Part shown: positions 1-8,768 of the stretch, piece by piece
Layout: the number at the start of each line of letters is the position of its first letter
Numbering within the stretch: position 1 is the first letter of the stretch
From: Pectobacterium polaris
GTDB lineage: Bacteria > Pseudomonadota > Gammaproteobacteria > Enterobacterales > Enterobacteriaceae
NCBI RefSeq assembly: GCF_002307355.1
Contig: NZ_CP017481.1
Coordinates: 248,001 to 312,000 of the forward strand
Direction of reading: 5' to 3'
Length of the DNA: 64,000 nt
Made by a program: the position numbers and the translations under genes
Notes under the pieces: model-generated
Told to the model about the DNA's origin: nothing
What the model saw: only the letters and a program-made list of their open reading frames with translations
The model's database searches: none

Positions 1-291
1 ACCGCCAAGACGTGAATCTGTAGCTCTCAAACCACACCTAGAACCATCAATTGCAATATCGTACTCATAGCGACACCTTCCTGGGTAGTCATTCTTTGAA
101 TCCTCATCATCGGATTCAGCAGCGACTACTACGCTCAAAATGAATAGCGGTACACCAACAATGAGCCCTGTTGTTCTCCAAAAACTAATTTTTTCACTCC
201 CATCGGCATTATGGATAATCTGACCTTGATCGTCACGCGCAGCACAACCTGTCATTAATAGGCATAAGGCTATTATCAGTATTTTTTTCAT
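1..291 (-). CDS. small lipoprotein, truncated by window edge
   Basis: The N-terminal 97 codons are visible and the gene continues beyond base 1. It starts with a short lysine-rich n-region and hydrophobic core ending in LMTGC, a lipobox that predicts lipidation at Cys18 or so and membrane anchoring. A second hydrophobic stretch (about residues 38-53) suggests a further membrane contact, followed by a soluble part with three cysteines. I do not recognise the family, and no function is proposed. The lower GC content fits an accessory region. The ATG follows an AT-rich leader with no clear Shine-Dalgarno site. Confidence 0.65.
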   Translation of the reverse strand, partial: MKKILIIALCLLMTGCAARDDQGQIIHNADGSEKISFWRTTGLIVGVPLFILSVVVAAESDDEDSKNDYPGRCRYEYDIAIDGSRCGLRATDSRLGG

Positions 292-385
292 GATTTTTAG
301 TTAGAGAAGAACCTCGTGGCAGAGTAAAGAAGACTCAAAAAAATACTATTGATAACGATCATGCTTTTTTGAAAAAAGTTTTTAA

Positions 386-619
386 ATACCAGCATTTATC
401 ACAACGACCCTCTCGCCGAACCTTCAGAAATTTGTTAGCGCTTTTAGGGTTGAATCAAGCAATCTAACCTACCTGAAAACCTTCCAATGTTGTAACGATG
501 AATCCTGCCTAAAGCAAAACTCTGCACGTAAACCGGCGACAGACTATTTACGACAATACTGCGACCCCAGTTTCACCGTCGAACCGCCTTATGAAGACTG
601 GGAAGTTGAACTGCATTGA
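386..619 (+). pseudogene. open remnant without start codon
   Basis: A stretch of 77 sense codons ends in TGA, but contains no ATG, GTG or TTG start and is preceded in frame by TAA. The translated tail (DPSFTVEPPYEDWEVELH) looks protein-like, being acidic and aromatic with no low-complexity bias. It may be the 3' end of a deleted gene. It could equally be chance, since 77 codons without a stop is not decisive. Confidence 0.25.
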
Positions 620-640
620 TTTTCCCTAGGGATTACTTGA

Positions 641-671
641 TCAAAAAAGCCTCGACGAAATGGTCGAGGCT
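641..671 (-). terminator. rho-independent terminator of the 713-1093 gene
   Basis: A perfect 9-bp inverted repeat AGCCTCGAC/GTCGAGGCT with a 6-nt loop is followed, in the minus direction, by a run of T (TTTTTTGA). It lies 42 bp beyond the stop of the minus-strand gene. Confidence 0.8.
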
Positions 672-712
672 TAGCAGAAACCCGAATTAATGATAGGCTA
701 TGACGAATGTAA

Positions 713-1093
713 TCAGTCTGGCTGGCGGGTAAAAACAACGTCTTCAAACGAGAAGCGCTGTTGGCCACCACTAATCGTGGTATATGAACGGCTGCCGCTT
801 AACGTAATTTGTTGAGGGGTATCCGTTGATGTTCCAACCCAATAGTCACGAATGACATAGTTATAACCGCCAATATTATTACGATAGGTACATGCAACAC
901 CTAAATTAATCGTGGCCCGTCCAGCAGTATAGAGCCATGACCCAGAGAAAGACTCGCCTTGATAAATGTATTCACCTACAGGTGTATCTTTTGCGGTGAA
1001 TGTCCCAGTAAATGTTGCTCCTGCAAAATCAGGATCGGTAATGACTAGTGTATGTTTACCATCTTCACTAGAATACGTTCCGGCTTCTAACAT
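713..1093 (-). CDS. hypothetical small beta-rich protein
   Basis: The 126-residue protein has no signal peptide or membrane segment. It is rich in Thr, Gly, Ser and Tyr and alternates short polar and hydrophobic stretches (TFTGTFTAKD, GSWLYTAGRATINL, QQITLSGSRS), the pattern of a small antiparallel beta barrel. There are single cysteine and few charged residues. I do not recognise a family; an avidin-like or lipocalin-like barrel is a loose structural guess only. The start has a good Shine-Dalgarno site (AGAGAGG about 6 nt upstream) and a terminator follows, so it appears to be a monocistronic, expressed gene. Confidence 0.65.
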   Translation of the reverse strand: MLEAGTYSSEDGKHTLVITDPDFAGATFTGTFTAKDTPVGEYIYQGESFSGSWLYTAGRATINLGVACTYRNNIGGYNYVIRDYWVGTSTDTPQQITLSGSRSYTTISGGQQRFSFEDVVFTRQPD

Positions 1094-1410
1094 AATTAAC
1101 CTCTCTATATTAATTTATTTAGGGAATGGAATTAACGTTCTGTCACATCCATAATAAAAAGACCCTGAGGCATTAATTATAGCCAACAGCATTCTAAATA
1201 TAATATGAGATATGCAGTACTTAGTTAGTGTATAAAAAACACCGGAGATGTTTTATTAATCTGATTTATAACTTCAGCGTAGAACACCAGTAATTAACCA
1301 ACTCCTGCACTGACGAAAGAGATATCTTTCATGCTGGAGATAAGCTGTTTACTTTTAAGAAGTGTGATAAATTATGTGATATTAATACTATCCATTTTGA
1401 GATAATTTAC
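1094..1410. other. AT-rich intergenic region, divergent promoters expected
   Basis: This is the 317-bp gap between the minus-strand 126-aa gene and the plus-strand ATP-grasp gene. It must hold both promoters. I see AT-rich sequence but no convincing operator, repeat or RNA gene. Confidence 0.4.
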
Positions 1411-2190
1411 ATGAATATAATTTACCCTAGTGATTACTTTGATGGTTCCAAAGCAGATGAGATTTTTGAGGCGGAATATCATTCTGCAAAAGAAAGTGGT
1501 TTATCCTGCCTATTATTATCAACACAGCATGTATCAAACGGAAAATACAAATTTTCAAAGGGCTTTGAACCGAATACGCCCGCCATTTGGCGAGGCTGGA
1601 TGCTCAAATCTGATGAATATAGAGGATTGAGCGACGCTGTAAATCAGAATGGCGGTAACATGCTCGTTTCCTTAGAGGACTATCTCTCAAGCCATCATAT
1701 TACAGGATGGTATAAATCATGTGGGAAATACACACCTGACACGGTTTTCGTAAAAGAAGATGATGACTTCGACCAGATTATTAACCAGCTAAAATGGTCC
1801 ACCTATTTCGTTAAAGACTATGTTAAGTCACTAACCACATCCAGAGGTTCTATCGCTAAAAATGCTGAAGAGATCCGAGAAATAATAGCCTCTATTAAGA
1901 AATTCCGTGGCGACATCGAAGGTGGAATTAGTCTAAGAAAAGTTGAAGATATTATAAAAACCAGTGAAAGGCGCTATTTTTCCTTTAGAAATAACGTGTA
2001 CTCCTCTGACGGTATTGTTCCAGATCTTGTTATTGAAATAGCACAGCATATCAGTTCACCCTTTTTCTCGATTGATATGGTTGAAAACGCTTCTGGTGAA
2101 CTTCGCCTGATAGAAATTGGTGATGGCCAAGTCTCTGATACCAAAGAATGGGACATCGACAAGTTTGTTAAAATATTTATTAATGCTTAG
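1411..2190 (+). CDS. ATP-grasp domain protein (R2K clade, DUF4343-like)
   Basis: The 259-residue soluble protein resembles the R2K-clade ATP-grasp proteins, which ligate a carboxylate to a nucleophile using ATP. Supporting features are the N-terminal PSDYFD start of the family, a central region with WSTYFVKDYVKSL where the nucleotide-binding lysine is expected, and a C-terminal LRLIEIGDGQVSD with the acidic metal-binding residues. The substrate is unknown. R2K enzymes are often found alone or with toxins and peptide-modification genes; here no obvious peptide partner sits beside it, and the divergent 126-aa protein is the only neighbour. The AT-rich composition suggests acquired DNA. Confidence 0.7.
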   Translation: MNIIYPSDYFDGSKADEIFEAEYHSAKESGLSCLLLSTQHVSNGKYKFSKGFEPNTPAIWRGWMLKSDEYRGLSDAVNQNGGNMLVSLEDYLSSHHITGWYKSCGKYTPDTVFVKEDDDFDQIINQLKWSTYFVKDYVKSLTTSRGSIAKNAEEIREIIASIKKFRGDIEGGISLRKVEDIIKTSERRYFSFRNNVYSSDGIVPDLVIEIAQHISSPFFSIDMVENASGELRLIEIGDGQVSDTKEWDIDKFVKIFINA

Positions 2191-2366
2191 CTAACGTCGT
2201 AATTTATATTTATTGATCTCAGGTTGTCGCGCACTAAAGACGCATGTCCCCTAACCTGAGTAAGATAGCTATCAGTCACGGCCCGCTCCCTGTGCTATAG
2301 TCAGCGCCAGCAAAGATAACCTCAGACAATACCGCCAGACACACACGAAACGATGACTGACAAACC

Positions 2367-3389
2367 ATGACCGACGTAAAATCAGGTACACACAACACGG
2401 TATCCACCGACTCCCGCGCTTCTCACCTTAACCGCTTCTCCATCGCGCCGATGTTGGACTGGACCGATCGCCATTGCCGTTATTTTCTTCGCCAGTTGAC
2501 TGGTCAGACGCTGTTGTATACTGAAATGGTGACGACAGGTGCGATTCTTCACGGCAAAGGTGACTATCTGGCCTACAGCGAAGAAGAACATCCGCTGGCG
2601 CTACAGCTCGGCGGTAGCGATCCGCAAGCGCTGGCGCAGTGTGCCAAACTGGCAGAACAACGCGGCTATGATGAAGTTAACCTGAACGTCGGCTGCCCGT
2701 CTGACCGTGTACAGAATGGCCGTTTCGGTGCCTGCCTGATGGGCGAAGCGGCGCTGGTGGCAGACTGTATCAAGGCGATGAAAGACAGTACCTCAATCCC
2801 GATTACGGTGAAAACCCGCATCGGCATTGACGATCAAGACAGCTATGAATTCCTGTGCGACTTTATTCAAACCGTCGCCGAACGCGGCGAATGCGATACC
2901 TTTATCGTCCACGCGCGCAAAGCCTGGCTATCGGGCCTGAGCCCGAAAGAGAATCGGGAGATTCCGCCGCTGGATTATCCGCGCGTTTACCAGCTCAAGC
3001 GCGATTTCCCGGCGCTCACTATCGCCATCAACGGCGGCATCAAAACGCTGGAAGAAGCCAAAACGCACTTACAGCATCTGGACGGCGTGATGATGGGCCG
3101 TGAGGCTTACCAAAATCCTGGTATTCTGGCGCAGGTCGACCGTGAGCTATTTGGCATCGATACCGCCACGCCGGATCTGGCTGGCGTGGTGCGAGCCATG
3201 TATCCCTATATCGAGCGCGAACTCTCTGGCGGCGCGTCATTAGGCCACATCACGCGTCACATGCTCGGCATGTTTCAGGGCATTCCCGGCGCTCGCCAGT
3301 GGCGACGCTATCTGAGCGAAAACGCCCACAAACCCGGTGCCGATGCTGCGGTGGTTGAGCGTGCGCTGGCGCTGGTTAATCTGGTTTAA
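2367..3389 (+). CDS. dusA: tRNA-dihydrouridine(20/20a) synthase DusA
   Basis: This FMN enzyme reduces uridine 20/20a in the tRNA D-loop using NADPH. The 340-residue protein opens its TIM barrel with [18 protein letters not shown], typical of DusA rather than DusB or DusC. It contains [20 protein letters not shown] with the catalytic cysteine, and [10 protein letters not shown], and a phosphate-binding loop at [10 protein letters not shown] and [12 protein letters not shown]. The first about 20 residues before the barrel are a variable extension, so an alternative nearby start is possible. It is followed by a strong hairpin and then pspG, the same order as in E. coli. Confidence 0.97.
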   Translation: MTDVKSGTHNTVSTDSRASHLNRFSIAPMLDWTDRHCRYFLRQLTGQTLLYTEMVTTGAILHGKGDYLAYSEEEHPLALQLGGSDPQALAQCAKLAEQRGYDEVNLNVGCPSDRVQNGRFGACLMGEAALVADCIKAMKDSTSIPITVKTRIGIDDQDSYEFLCDFIQTVAERGECDTFIVHARKAWLSGLSPKENREIPPLDYPRVYQLKRDFPALTIAINGGIKTLEEAKTHLQHLDGVMMGREAYQNPGILAQVDRELFGIDTATPDLAGVVRAMYPYIERELSGGASLGHITRHMLGMFQGIPGARQWRRYLSENAHKPGADAAVVERALALVNLV

Positions 3390-3442
3390 AAAATACTAAC
3401 AGTTAGTGTTTTTCATCAACACTCTTTCATTTCTCTTCCTGA

Positions 3443-3475
3443 CGCCGCTGGTAAATCAATCACTTACCAGCGGCG
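3443..3475 (+). terminator. hairpin between dusA and pspG
   Basis: A perfect 12-bp inverted repeat CGCCGCTGGTAA/TTACCAGCGGCG has a 9-nt loop and is followed by CATCTTGG. The T tract is weak, but the stem is strong and correctly placed after dusA and just before the pspG promoter. Confidence 0.7.
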
Positions 3476-3480
3476 CATCT

Positions 3481-3496
3481 TGGCATGATTCTTGTT
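3481..3496 (+). promoter_or_regulatory. sigma54 (-24/-12) promoter of pspG
   Basis: TGGCATGATTCTTGTT matches the sigma54 consensus TGGCACG-N4-TTGC(A/T) with the invariant GG and TG correctly spaced. It lies 72 bp before pspG. In enteric bacteria pspG belongs to the PspF/sigma54 regulon, so the site agrees with the gene's known control. Confidence 0.85.
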
Positions 3497-3567
3497 ATAG
3501 CTTATGTAGCACGCAGAACCCTTTCTTCCCTGCGTAAGATACGGTTTAACCGCTACAGGAGCACACC

Positions 3568-3840
3568 ATGTTGGAAATTTTCTTCGTTATTGGCTTTTTT
3601 ATCATGCTGATGTTGACGGGCGTGTCACTGCTGGGCGTGATTGCAGCACTGTTTGTGGCGTCCCTTTTTATGTTGATTGGTGGGCTGTTTAGCATCGCGA
3701 TAAAGGTGCTGCCGTGGCTGATTGTAGCCGTCGCGGCGGTGTGGCTGTGGCGAAAATTTAGCGGTCGACCTGTCTACAACTCGCACCGCTATACCTATCG
3801 AAAATACACGTATCGCCAGCGCAACGGAAATGAGTGGTAA
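3568..3840 (+). CDS. pspG: phage shock protein G
   Basis: PspG is a small inner-membrane effector of the phage-shock envelope-stress response. The 90-residue protein begins MLEIFFVIGFFIMLMLTGVS, closely like the E. coli protein. It has two to three hydrophobic segments (about residues 3-45 and 48-62) and a basic, tyrosine-rich C-terminal tail (SHRYTYRKYTYRQ), slightly longer than the roughly 80-residue E. coli protein. An AGGAG Shine-Dalgarno site precedes the ATG. A sigma54 promoter lies upstream. Confidence 0.95.
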   Translation: MLEIFFVIGFFIMLMLTGVSLLGVIAALFVASLFMLIGGLFSIAIKVLPWLIVAVAAVWLWRKFSGRPVYNSHRYTYRKYTYRQRNGNEW

Positions 3841-3959
3841 TGCCAGAAAGGGAAAAATCTGGGTTACACGAAAATGAGTTGCGCGCGAAAATGACGGGCA
3901 AGGCCGTGTTTAACACCACCTTGTTTGAATACTACATGTTTGAGTACGGCCTGTTTTAG
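3840..3959 (+). CDS. possible 39-aa small ORF overlapping the pspG stop
   Basis: The pspG stop and an ATG overlap as TAATG, opening a 39-codon frame. Its product is charged at the N terminus and ends in an imperfect aromatic repeat (FEYYMFEYGLF). The overlap would allow translational coupling. There is no independent Shine-Dalgarno site, and I know no family, so it may be chance. Confidence 0.25.
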   Translation: MPEREKSGLHENELRAKMTGKAVFNTTLFEYYMFEYGLF

Positions 3960-4210
3960 TACAAAAGTGTGCGCCAGCAGATATTTTTTCCCTGATGTGG
4001 CTGCTAGGATGACGCCACAGTTTGACACCCGATTGTGGTTTAAAGGGTGAGCAAACTACACATGGTAAATAAACCATGGTGGCAAAAAGCCACACGATTT
4101 CATCATCGTCAGGGAAATAATAGCCGCACAGCGGCACTTTCGTGACGATCACCACGCTGTACCCTACATACAGTCTGATGAAATTAGCGTAACGGCCAAG
4201 GCCTTTCAGG
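3960..4210. other. intergenic, nothing recognised
   Basis: The space between the small frame after pspG and the palindrome near 4.2 kb shows no credible coding frame on either strand and no recognised site. Confidence 0.35.
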
Positions 4211-4245
4211 CAATAATACCGACTCTTAACGAGTCGGTATTATTG
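4211..4245. terminator. 15-bp perfect palindrome, likely P450 terminator
   Basis: CAATAATACCGACTC and its exact complement flank a 5-nt loop TTAAC. It lies 71 bp beyond the stop of the minus-strand cytochrome P450 gene. The A/T-rich stem ends would supply a T run in either direction, so it can act as a bidirectional terminator. Confidence 0.65.
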
Positions 4246-4316
4246 TCAGGCTTTGTCACTCAGCAACCGCCTTCCCTGACCTCAGCACGTTCACTCACAC
4301 ACCACGTCCAGCTTTG

Positions 4317-5705
4317 CTACTGCAACGGCTCGCGCTTGTGTAACTTCACGCGAAAACCCGATGGCGACATCGTAAAAGCAAAGTTCTCGGTGACGTCCGA
4401 TGCAGGCTGCTGCGCCTCGACGCGGAACCCACTGCACAGCGCGTGAAACCCCAGTTTAATTTCCATTAATGCCAGCGACCGTCCGGGACACATGCGTGGA
4501 CCACCACCGAAAGGCTGGAGATCGGAAAAAGAGGCCTTTCCACGTTCAAGCCACCGCTCAGGCATGAAATCATAGGGCTGCTGAAACAGCGCGTCATCGA
4601 ACCCGCTCGCATTCAGCATCAGCAACAAAGGCGTGCCCTTTTTGATCAGGAAATCATCAATGACGGTGTTTTTCGTTGGCTCAAGATACAGCAGAGGCGC
4701 AACGGGCTTGAGCCGCATTGACTCATACATCACGGCGGTGAGCCAAGGCATACGCGGCAGCGGCCACGGAAGGATAGCCCCAGCTCCATCAGCCGCCTCT
4801 TTGCACTCCTGAAAAACGCACTCTTCTACCGAAGGCGACGAACACAGGAGAAAACTCATCCAAGCCAGCGTATTCGCCGTTGTGTCCTCCCCTGCGATAA
4901 GGAGCGTAATCGCATTCGCCATAATGTCGTCATCTGTCAGCGTCCCGTCTTTTTTCTGCTCGGCGAGCATCACCTGTAGCATATTTTCCGGCGCTTCCAT
5001 TAATTGCGGATTTAACCGGATGCGTTTCCGCTGGCGATAAATAAATCCATCAACGTATTCACGAATCAGGCTCAGGCTTGCATCGAACTGCTTATCTTGC
5101 TCCCGCCTGATGTACCGCCATAAAGGAAACAAGGAACCACTGCGGGAATTAATCATAGGAAATAGGCGACGCAAGCTTTGCGACAGCGGGTTCTCCCCCT
5201 GTTCGAGCGTATTCACGTCTTCACCAAAAGCCAGTAATGACGTGATATCAACCGTATAGCGCTTGAATTCTTCCACGAGGACAACGGTTTCCCCAGTTTC
5301 AGCCAGCATCGCGAAACGGTCAGATAGCCGGGAGGTTACCTTCCTGAGACTGGGATAGAAATATTTCAGATGGGCGGGCTGAAACATCGGCTCCGTCAGT
5401 CTGCGCTGATGCTCCCAGCGTTGCCCTTCCGATGAGAAAACACCGTTCAACCCGGCTTCCTGAAACACGGATTCAATGCTGTTGATTCGCCGAAATTCGT
5501 CAGGGCGGGATTTCATGATGGTGCGAATACATTCCACGTCGGCAATCACTATCGCGGACGTAAGCCCCAGCCTTAAGCGATAAAAGCGGCCGTACTGCTC
5601 TTTCCACCGCAGCATCTGTAGATGAACATCACTTCGTTTTAGGTAATCAATATGCCCGAGAATGCTTCGGGTTGGGGGTGTTGGCAGGCGCTTGATGGAT
5701 CTCAT
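4317..5705 (-). CDS. cytochrome P450
   Basis: The 462-residue protein is a soluble bacterial P450 mono-oxygenase of unknown substrate. Key motifs are present: the I-helix oxygen-binding motif AGEDTT (about residue 270), the K-helix ExxR in YESMRLKP, and the heme loop FGGGPRMCPG with the thiolate cysteine near residue 415. The start at 5705 was chosen because AAGGATG lies correctly spaced upstream; a longer frame from 5765 has no such site. No ferredoxin, ferredoxin reductase or biosynthetic partner is adjacent, so electron donors must come from elsewhere. P450s are uncommon in Enterobacterales, which suggests acquisition. Confidence 0.93.
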   Translation of the reverse strand: MRSIKRLPTPPTRSILGHIDYLKRSDVHLQMLRWKEQYGRFYRLRLGLTSAIVIADVECIRTIMKSRPDEFRRINSIESVFQEAGLNGVFSSEGQRWEHQRRLTEPMFQPAHLKYFYPSLRKVTSRLSDRFAMLAETGETVVLVEEFKRYTVDITSLLAFGEDVNTLEQGENPLSQSLRRLFPMINSRSGSLFPLWRYIRREQDKQFDASLSLIREYVDGFIYRQRKRIRLNPQLMEAPENMLQVMLAEQKKDGTLTDDDIMANAITLLIAGEDTTANTLAWMSFLLCSSPSVEECVFQECKEAADGAGAILPWPLPRMPWLTAVMYESMRLKPVAPLLYLEPTKNTVIDDFLIKKGTPLLLMLNASGFDDALFQQPYDFMPERWLERGKASFSDLQPFGGGPRMCPGRSLALMEIKLGFHALCSGFRVEAQQPASDVTENFAFTMSPSGFRVKLHKREPLQ

Positions 5706-6049
5706 ACTCACATCCTTCTTTAGTGTGTTCAAAATCAGGCGAGAAATAACCTGTGAAAACAACAATCGAGATAGCGAAGAGGTAAAGAGAGAACCATTTT
5801 TGAAAAAATGCCGTGGAACCGATGCTCACTGCCAGACGCGACATATGCGTTCGACTCTGCTTATTGGGATTGATATACGGCGCAGATAACGAGCAAGGCA
5901 CAGGATCTGAATGACCGTCTTAATCTATTTTTCGTCAAATCCTACAGAGGGGTGTTTAAAAAACAAACAGAGTATTTTGGTTTTTTTGTTAAGAAGTAAT
6001 ACTATCGGCCTCCCTTTTCCCTGCATGGAAAAAGCGAGGAAGGAGAAGC
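5706..6049. other. P450 upstream region
   Basis: These 344 bp hold the P450 promoter region. A minus-strand frame with a hydrophobic segment (MSRLAVSIGSTAFFQKW...) overlaps the P450 start but I do not accept it as a gene. Nothing else is recognised. Confidence 0.35.
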
Positions 6050-6077
6050 GAGGTTATCGCCAGAACGCGATAACCTC
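6050..6077 (-). terminator. terminator of qor
   Basis: A perfect 11-bp stem GAGGTTATCGC/GCGATAACCTC with a 6-nt loop lies 10 bp beyond the qor stop codon in the minus direction. The following sequence is pyrimidine-rich. Confidence 0.7.
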
Positions 6078-6086
6078 ATTGAGTGA

Positions 6087-7073
6087 TTAGCCCGGAATTA
6101 ACAGGCAGGAGCCTTGCGTGCTGCGGCTTTCCAGTGCCCGATGAGCGGCTTGCGCATCTGCTAGCGCGAATTTCTGGTTCTGCGGCACGTCTACCGTAAT
6201 CGCCCCGCTGGCGAGCAGTGAAAAGAGTTCATTGCTGGCCTGTTCGAGTTCGGCACGGTTCGTCACGTAGCCAAACAGCGACGGACGCGTGACGTACAGC
6301 GAGCCTTTCTGGTTCAAAATCCCCAGATTGATGCCGGTGACCGGCCCGGACGCATTACCGAAGCTGACCATTAATCCGCGACGGCGCAGGCTATCGAGAG
6401 AAGCTTCCCAGGTATCTTTCCCAACGGAGTCATACACGACGCTCACCTTCTGCCCATCGGTCAGTTCTGCGACGCGCTGTGCAATATTCTCGGTACGGTA
6501 ATTAATGGTCGCCCAGGCACCTGCCTGTTTTGCCCGCTCAGCTTTCTCATCGGAGCCCACCGTCCCAATCAGCTTCGCCCCCAGCGCCTTCGCCCACTGG
6601 CAGGCAATCAGCCCAACGCCACCTGCTGCGGCATGGAACAGGAAGACTTCATTTGGCTTGATTTCATACGTCTGGCGCAGCAGATAGTAAACCGTCAACC
6701 CTTTCAGGAAAGAGGCTGCCGCCTGCTCAAAGCTGATGGCATCCGGCAACAACGCCACCTTCTCCGCCACCACGTTATGCACGTCGCTGTACGCGCCGAG
6801 TCCGGACTGCGCATACACCACGCGATCGCCAACTTTCAGCACGCTAACCCCGGCCCCGACTTTCGTGACAATGCCCGCCGCTTCGGTTCCCAGCCCGGAA
6901 GGCAAATCAGGCACCGGATACAGGCCGCTGCGAATATAGGTATCGATAAAATTAATGCCGATGGCGCGGTTCTCAACCTGAACCTCTCCCGCTGCGGGGT
7001 CGGCAGGCGTGAAATCCACATATTGCAGAACCTCTGGGCCACCATAAGCTCGGAACTGAACGCGTTTTGCCAT
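6087..7073 (-). CDS. qor: quinone oxidoreductase (NADPH), zeta-crystallin type
   Basis: The 328-residue medium-chain dehydrogenase reduces quinones with NADPH. It starts MAKRVQFRAYGGPEVLQYVDF and has the QOR signature region around HNVVAEKVALLPD and the nucleotide-binding AAAGGVGLIACQWAKALGAK (about residues 147-166). The zinc ligands of true alcohol dehydrogenases are absent, as expected for the family. The length equals that of E. coli QorA, and the divergent position next to dnaB is also conserved. Confidence 0.96.
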   Translation of the reverse strand: MAKRVQFRAYGGPEVLQYVDFTPADPAAGEVQVENRAIGINFIDTYIRSGLYPVPDLPSGLGTEAAGIVTKVGAGVSVLKVGDRVVYAQSGLGAYSDVHNVVAEKVALLPDAISFEQAAASFLKGLTVYYLLRQTYEIKPNEVFLFHAAAGGVGLIACQWAKALGAKLIGTVGSDEKAERAKQAGAWATINYRTENIAQRVAELTDGQKVSVVYDSVGKDTWEASLDSLRRRGLMVSFGNASGPVTGINLGILNQKGSLYVTRPSLFGYVTNRAELEQASNELFSLLASGAITVDVPQNQKFALADAQAAHRALESRSTQGSCLLIPG

Positions 7074-7118
7074 GTTATCTCCTTAATCGTGACAGGTTCG
7101 TTGTCTCTCTATAATACG

Positions 7119-7244
7119 TATACCCTAAATAATTCGAGTTTCAGGCAGGCGGCAAGCGAAGGAGCACGATGAGCTTACTTGAGTAAGTGATTCGGGCGAC
7201 TGATCGTAGCCAACGCACATGCAACTTGAAGTATGACGGGTATA
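7119..7244. repeat. ERIC (IRU) intergenic repeat
   Basis: The 126-bp imperfect palindrome runs from TATACCCT to GGGTATA. Its centre, GAGCTTACTTGAGTAAGTGATTCGGG, resembles the ERIC core (AGCTTAC...GTAAGTGA.TGGGG). Both the length and its place between the divergent qor and dnaB genes agree with enterobacterial repetitive intergenic consensus elements. Confidence 0.85.
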
Positions 7245-7320
7245 TTGTGTTATTTCGGACGAGTGGCATATACAATGCCCCCTAATCCAATGGCAAATCA
7301 ACCGGTAAAGAACCCGTTTC

Positions 7321-8727
7321 ATGGCAGAGAAAAGACCCACCAATAAATCGAATGAACCCCGTGACCGCCAGATGGAAGGTCTGAAACTTCCGCCACATTC
7401 GCTGGAAGCGGAGCAATCGGTATTGGGTGGCCTGATGCTCGACAATGAGCGCTGGGATAATGTCGCCGAGCGTGTTGTCGCGAACGACTTCTATAACCGC
7501 GCCCACCGCCTGATCTTCACCGAAATGCATCGCCTGCTGGAAATGAGCAAGCCGATCGACCTGATTACGCTGTCCGAATCGCTCGAACTGCAAGGCTCGT
7601 TGGAATCCGCTGGCGGCTTCGCTTATCTGGCTGAATTGGCAAAGAACACGCCGAGCGCTGCCAACATCGGAGCCTACGCCGACATCGTGCGCGAGCGCGC
7701 GGTGGTGCGTGAAATGATCTCCGTCGCCAATGAGATCGCCGATGCAGGTTACGATCCACAGGGCCGCAGCAGTGAAGATCTGCTCGATCTGGCGGAATCC
7801 CGCGTATTCCAAATCGCCGAAAACCGCGCCAGCAAAGATGAAGGCCCGAAAAGCATCGACCGCATTCTGGAAGATACCGTTTCCCGTATCGAGCAACTTT
7901 ACCAGAAACCGCACGATGGCGTGACAGGGGTCGATACGGGCTATCAGGATCTCAACAAGAAAACCGCCGGCTTACAAAAATCCGATTTGATTATTGTGGC
8001 AGCCCGTCCATCGATGGGTAAAACCACCTTTGCGATGAACCTGTGTGAACATGCCGCCATGACTCAGGAAAAGCCCGTGCTGATCTTCAGTCTGGAGATG
8101 CCCGGCGAACAGATCATGATGCGTATGCTCGCGTCCCTGTCTCGCGTGGATCAGACCCGCATTCGTACCGGTCAGTTGGACGATGAAGACTGGGCGCGTA
8201 TTTCCAGCACCATGGGTATCCTGCTGGAAAAACGTAACATGTACATTGATGATTCCTCCGGCCTGACGCCGACCGACGTTCGTTCCCGCGCTCGCCGCGT
8301 GTTCCGTGAGCATGACGGTCTGAGTCTGATCATGATCGACTACCTGCAATTGATGCGTGTGCCGTCACTGTCCGACAACCGTACGCTGGAAATTGCGGAA
8401 ATTTCCCGCTCGCTCAAAGCGCTGGCAAAAGAATTGCAGGTTCCGGTCGTCGCTCTGTCGCAGCTTAACCGTAGTCTGGAGCAGCGCGCCGATAAGCGCC
8501 CGGTTAACTCGGATCTGCGTGAATCCGGCTCCATCGAGCAGGATGCCGACCTGATTATGTTTATCTATCGTGATGAGGTTTATCACGAAAACAGCGACCT
8601 GAAAGGCATCGCTGAAATCATTCTGGGGAAACAGCGTAACGGCCCGATTGGTTCCGTTCGTTTAACCTTTAACGGGCAGTGGTCGCGCTTTGATAACTAT
8701 GCCGGCCCACAATATGACGATGAATAA
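7321..8727 (+). CDS. dnaB: replicative DNA helicase DnaB
   Basis: DnaB is the hexameric 5'-3' helicase that unwinds the replication fork. The 468-residue protein has the N-terminal primase-interacting domain starting near LPPHSLEAEQSVLGGLML, a linker, and the RecA-like C-terminal domain with Walker A in ARPSMGKTTFAMNL, Walker B in LIMIDYLQLM, and the SLEMPGEQIMMRM and DLRESGSIEQDAD motifs. There is no intein or truncation. alr follows 41 bp downstream, as in E. coli. Confidence 0.98.
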   Translation: MAEKRPTNKSNEPRDRQMEGLKLPPHSLEAEQSVLGGLMLDNERWDNVAERVVANDFYNRAHRLIFTEMHRLLEMSKPIDLITLSESLELQGSLESAGGFAYLAELAKNTPSAANIGAYADIVRERAVVREMISVANEIADAGYDPQGRSSEDLLDLAESRVFQIAENRASKDEGPKSIDRILEDTVSRIEQLYQKPHDGVTGVDTGYQDLNKKTAGLQKSDLIIVAARPSMGKTTFAMNLCEHAAMTQEKPVLIFSLEMPGEQIMMRMLASLSRVDQTRIRTGQLDDEDWARISSTMGILLEKRNMYIDDSSGLTPTDVRSRARRVFREHDGLSLIMIDYLQLMRVPSLSDNRTLEIAEISRSLKALAKELQVPVVALSQLNRSLEQRADKRPVNSDLRESGSIEQDADLIMFIYRDEVYHENSDLKGIAEIILGKQRNGPIGSVRLTFNGQWSRFDNYAGPQYDDE

Positions 8728-8768
8728 CGCAGCGCTCAGCAATGACAACACTGCACTAAGGAACAAGA

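Noticed and set aside
3910..4155. Minus-strand 81-codon frame after pspG
   Set aside because: Its product is cysteine-rich and compositionally odd, with no ribosome-binding site and no family match.
5647..5901. Minus-strand 84-codon frame with a hydrophobic segment upstream of the P450 gene
   Set aside because: It overlaps the well-supported P450 start in another frame, has no good Shine-Dalgarno site and resembles no known protein.
7090..7320. Short frames in the qor-dnaB gap
   Set aside because: They fall inside the ERIC element and carry no coding features.
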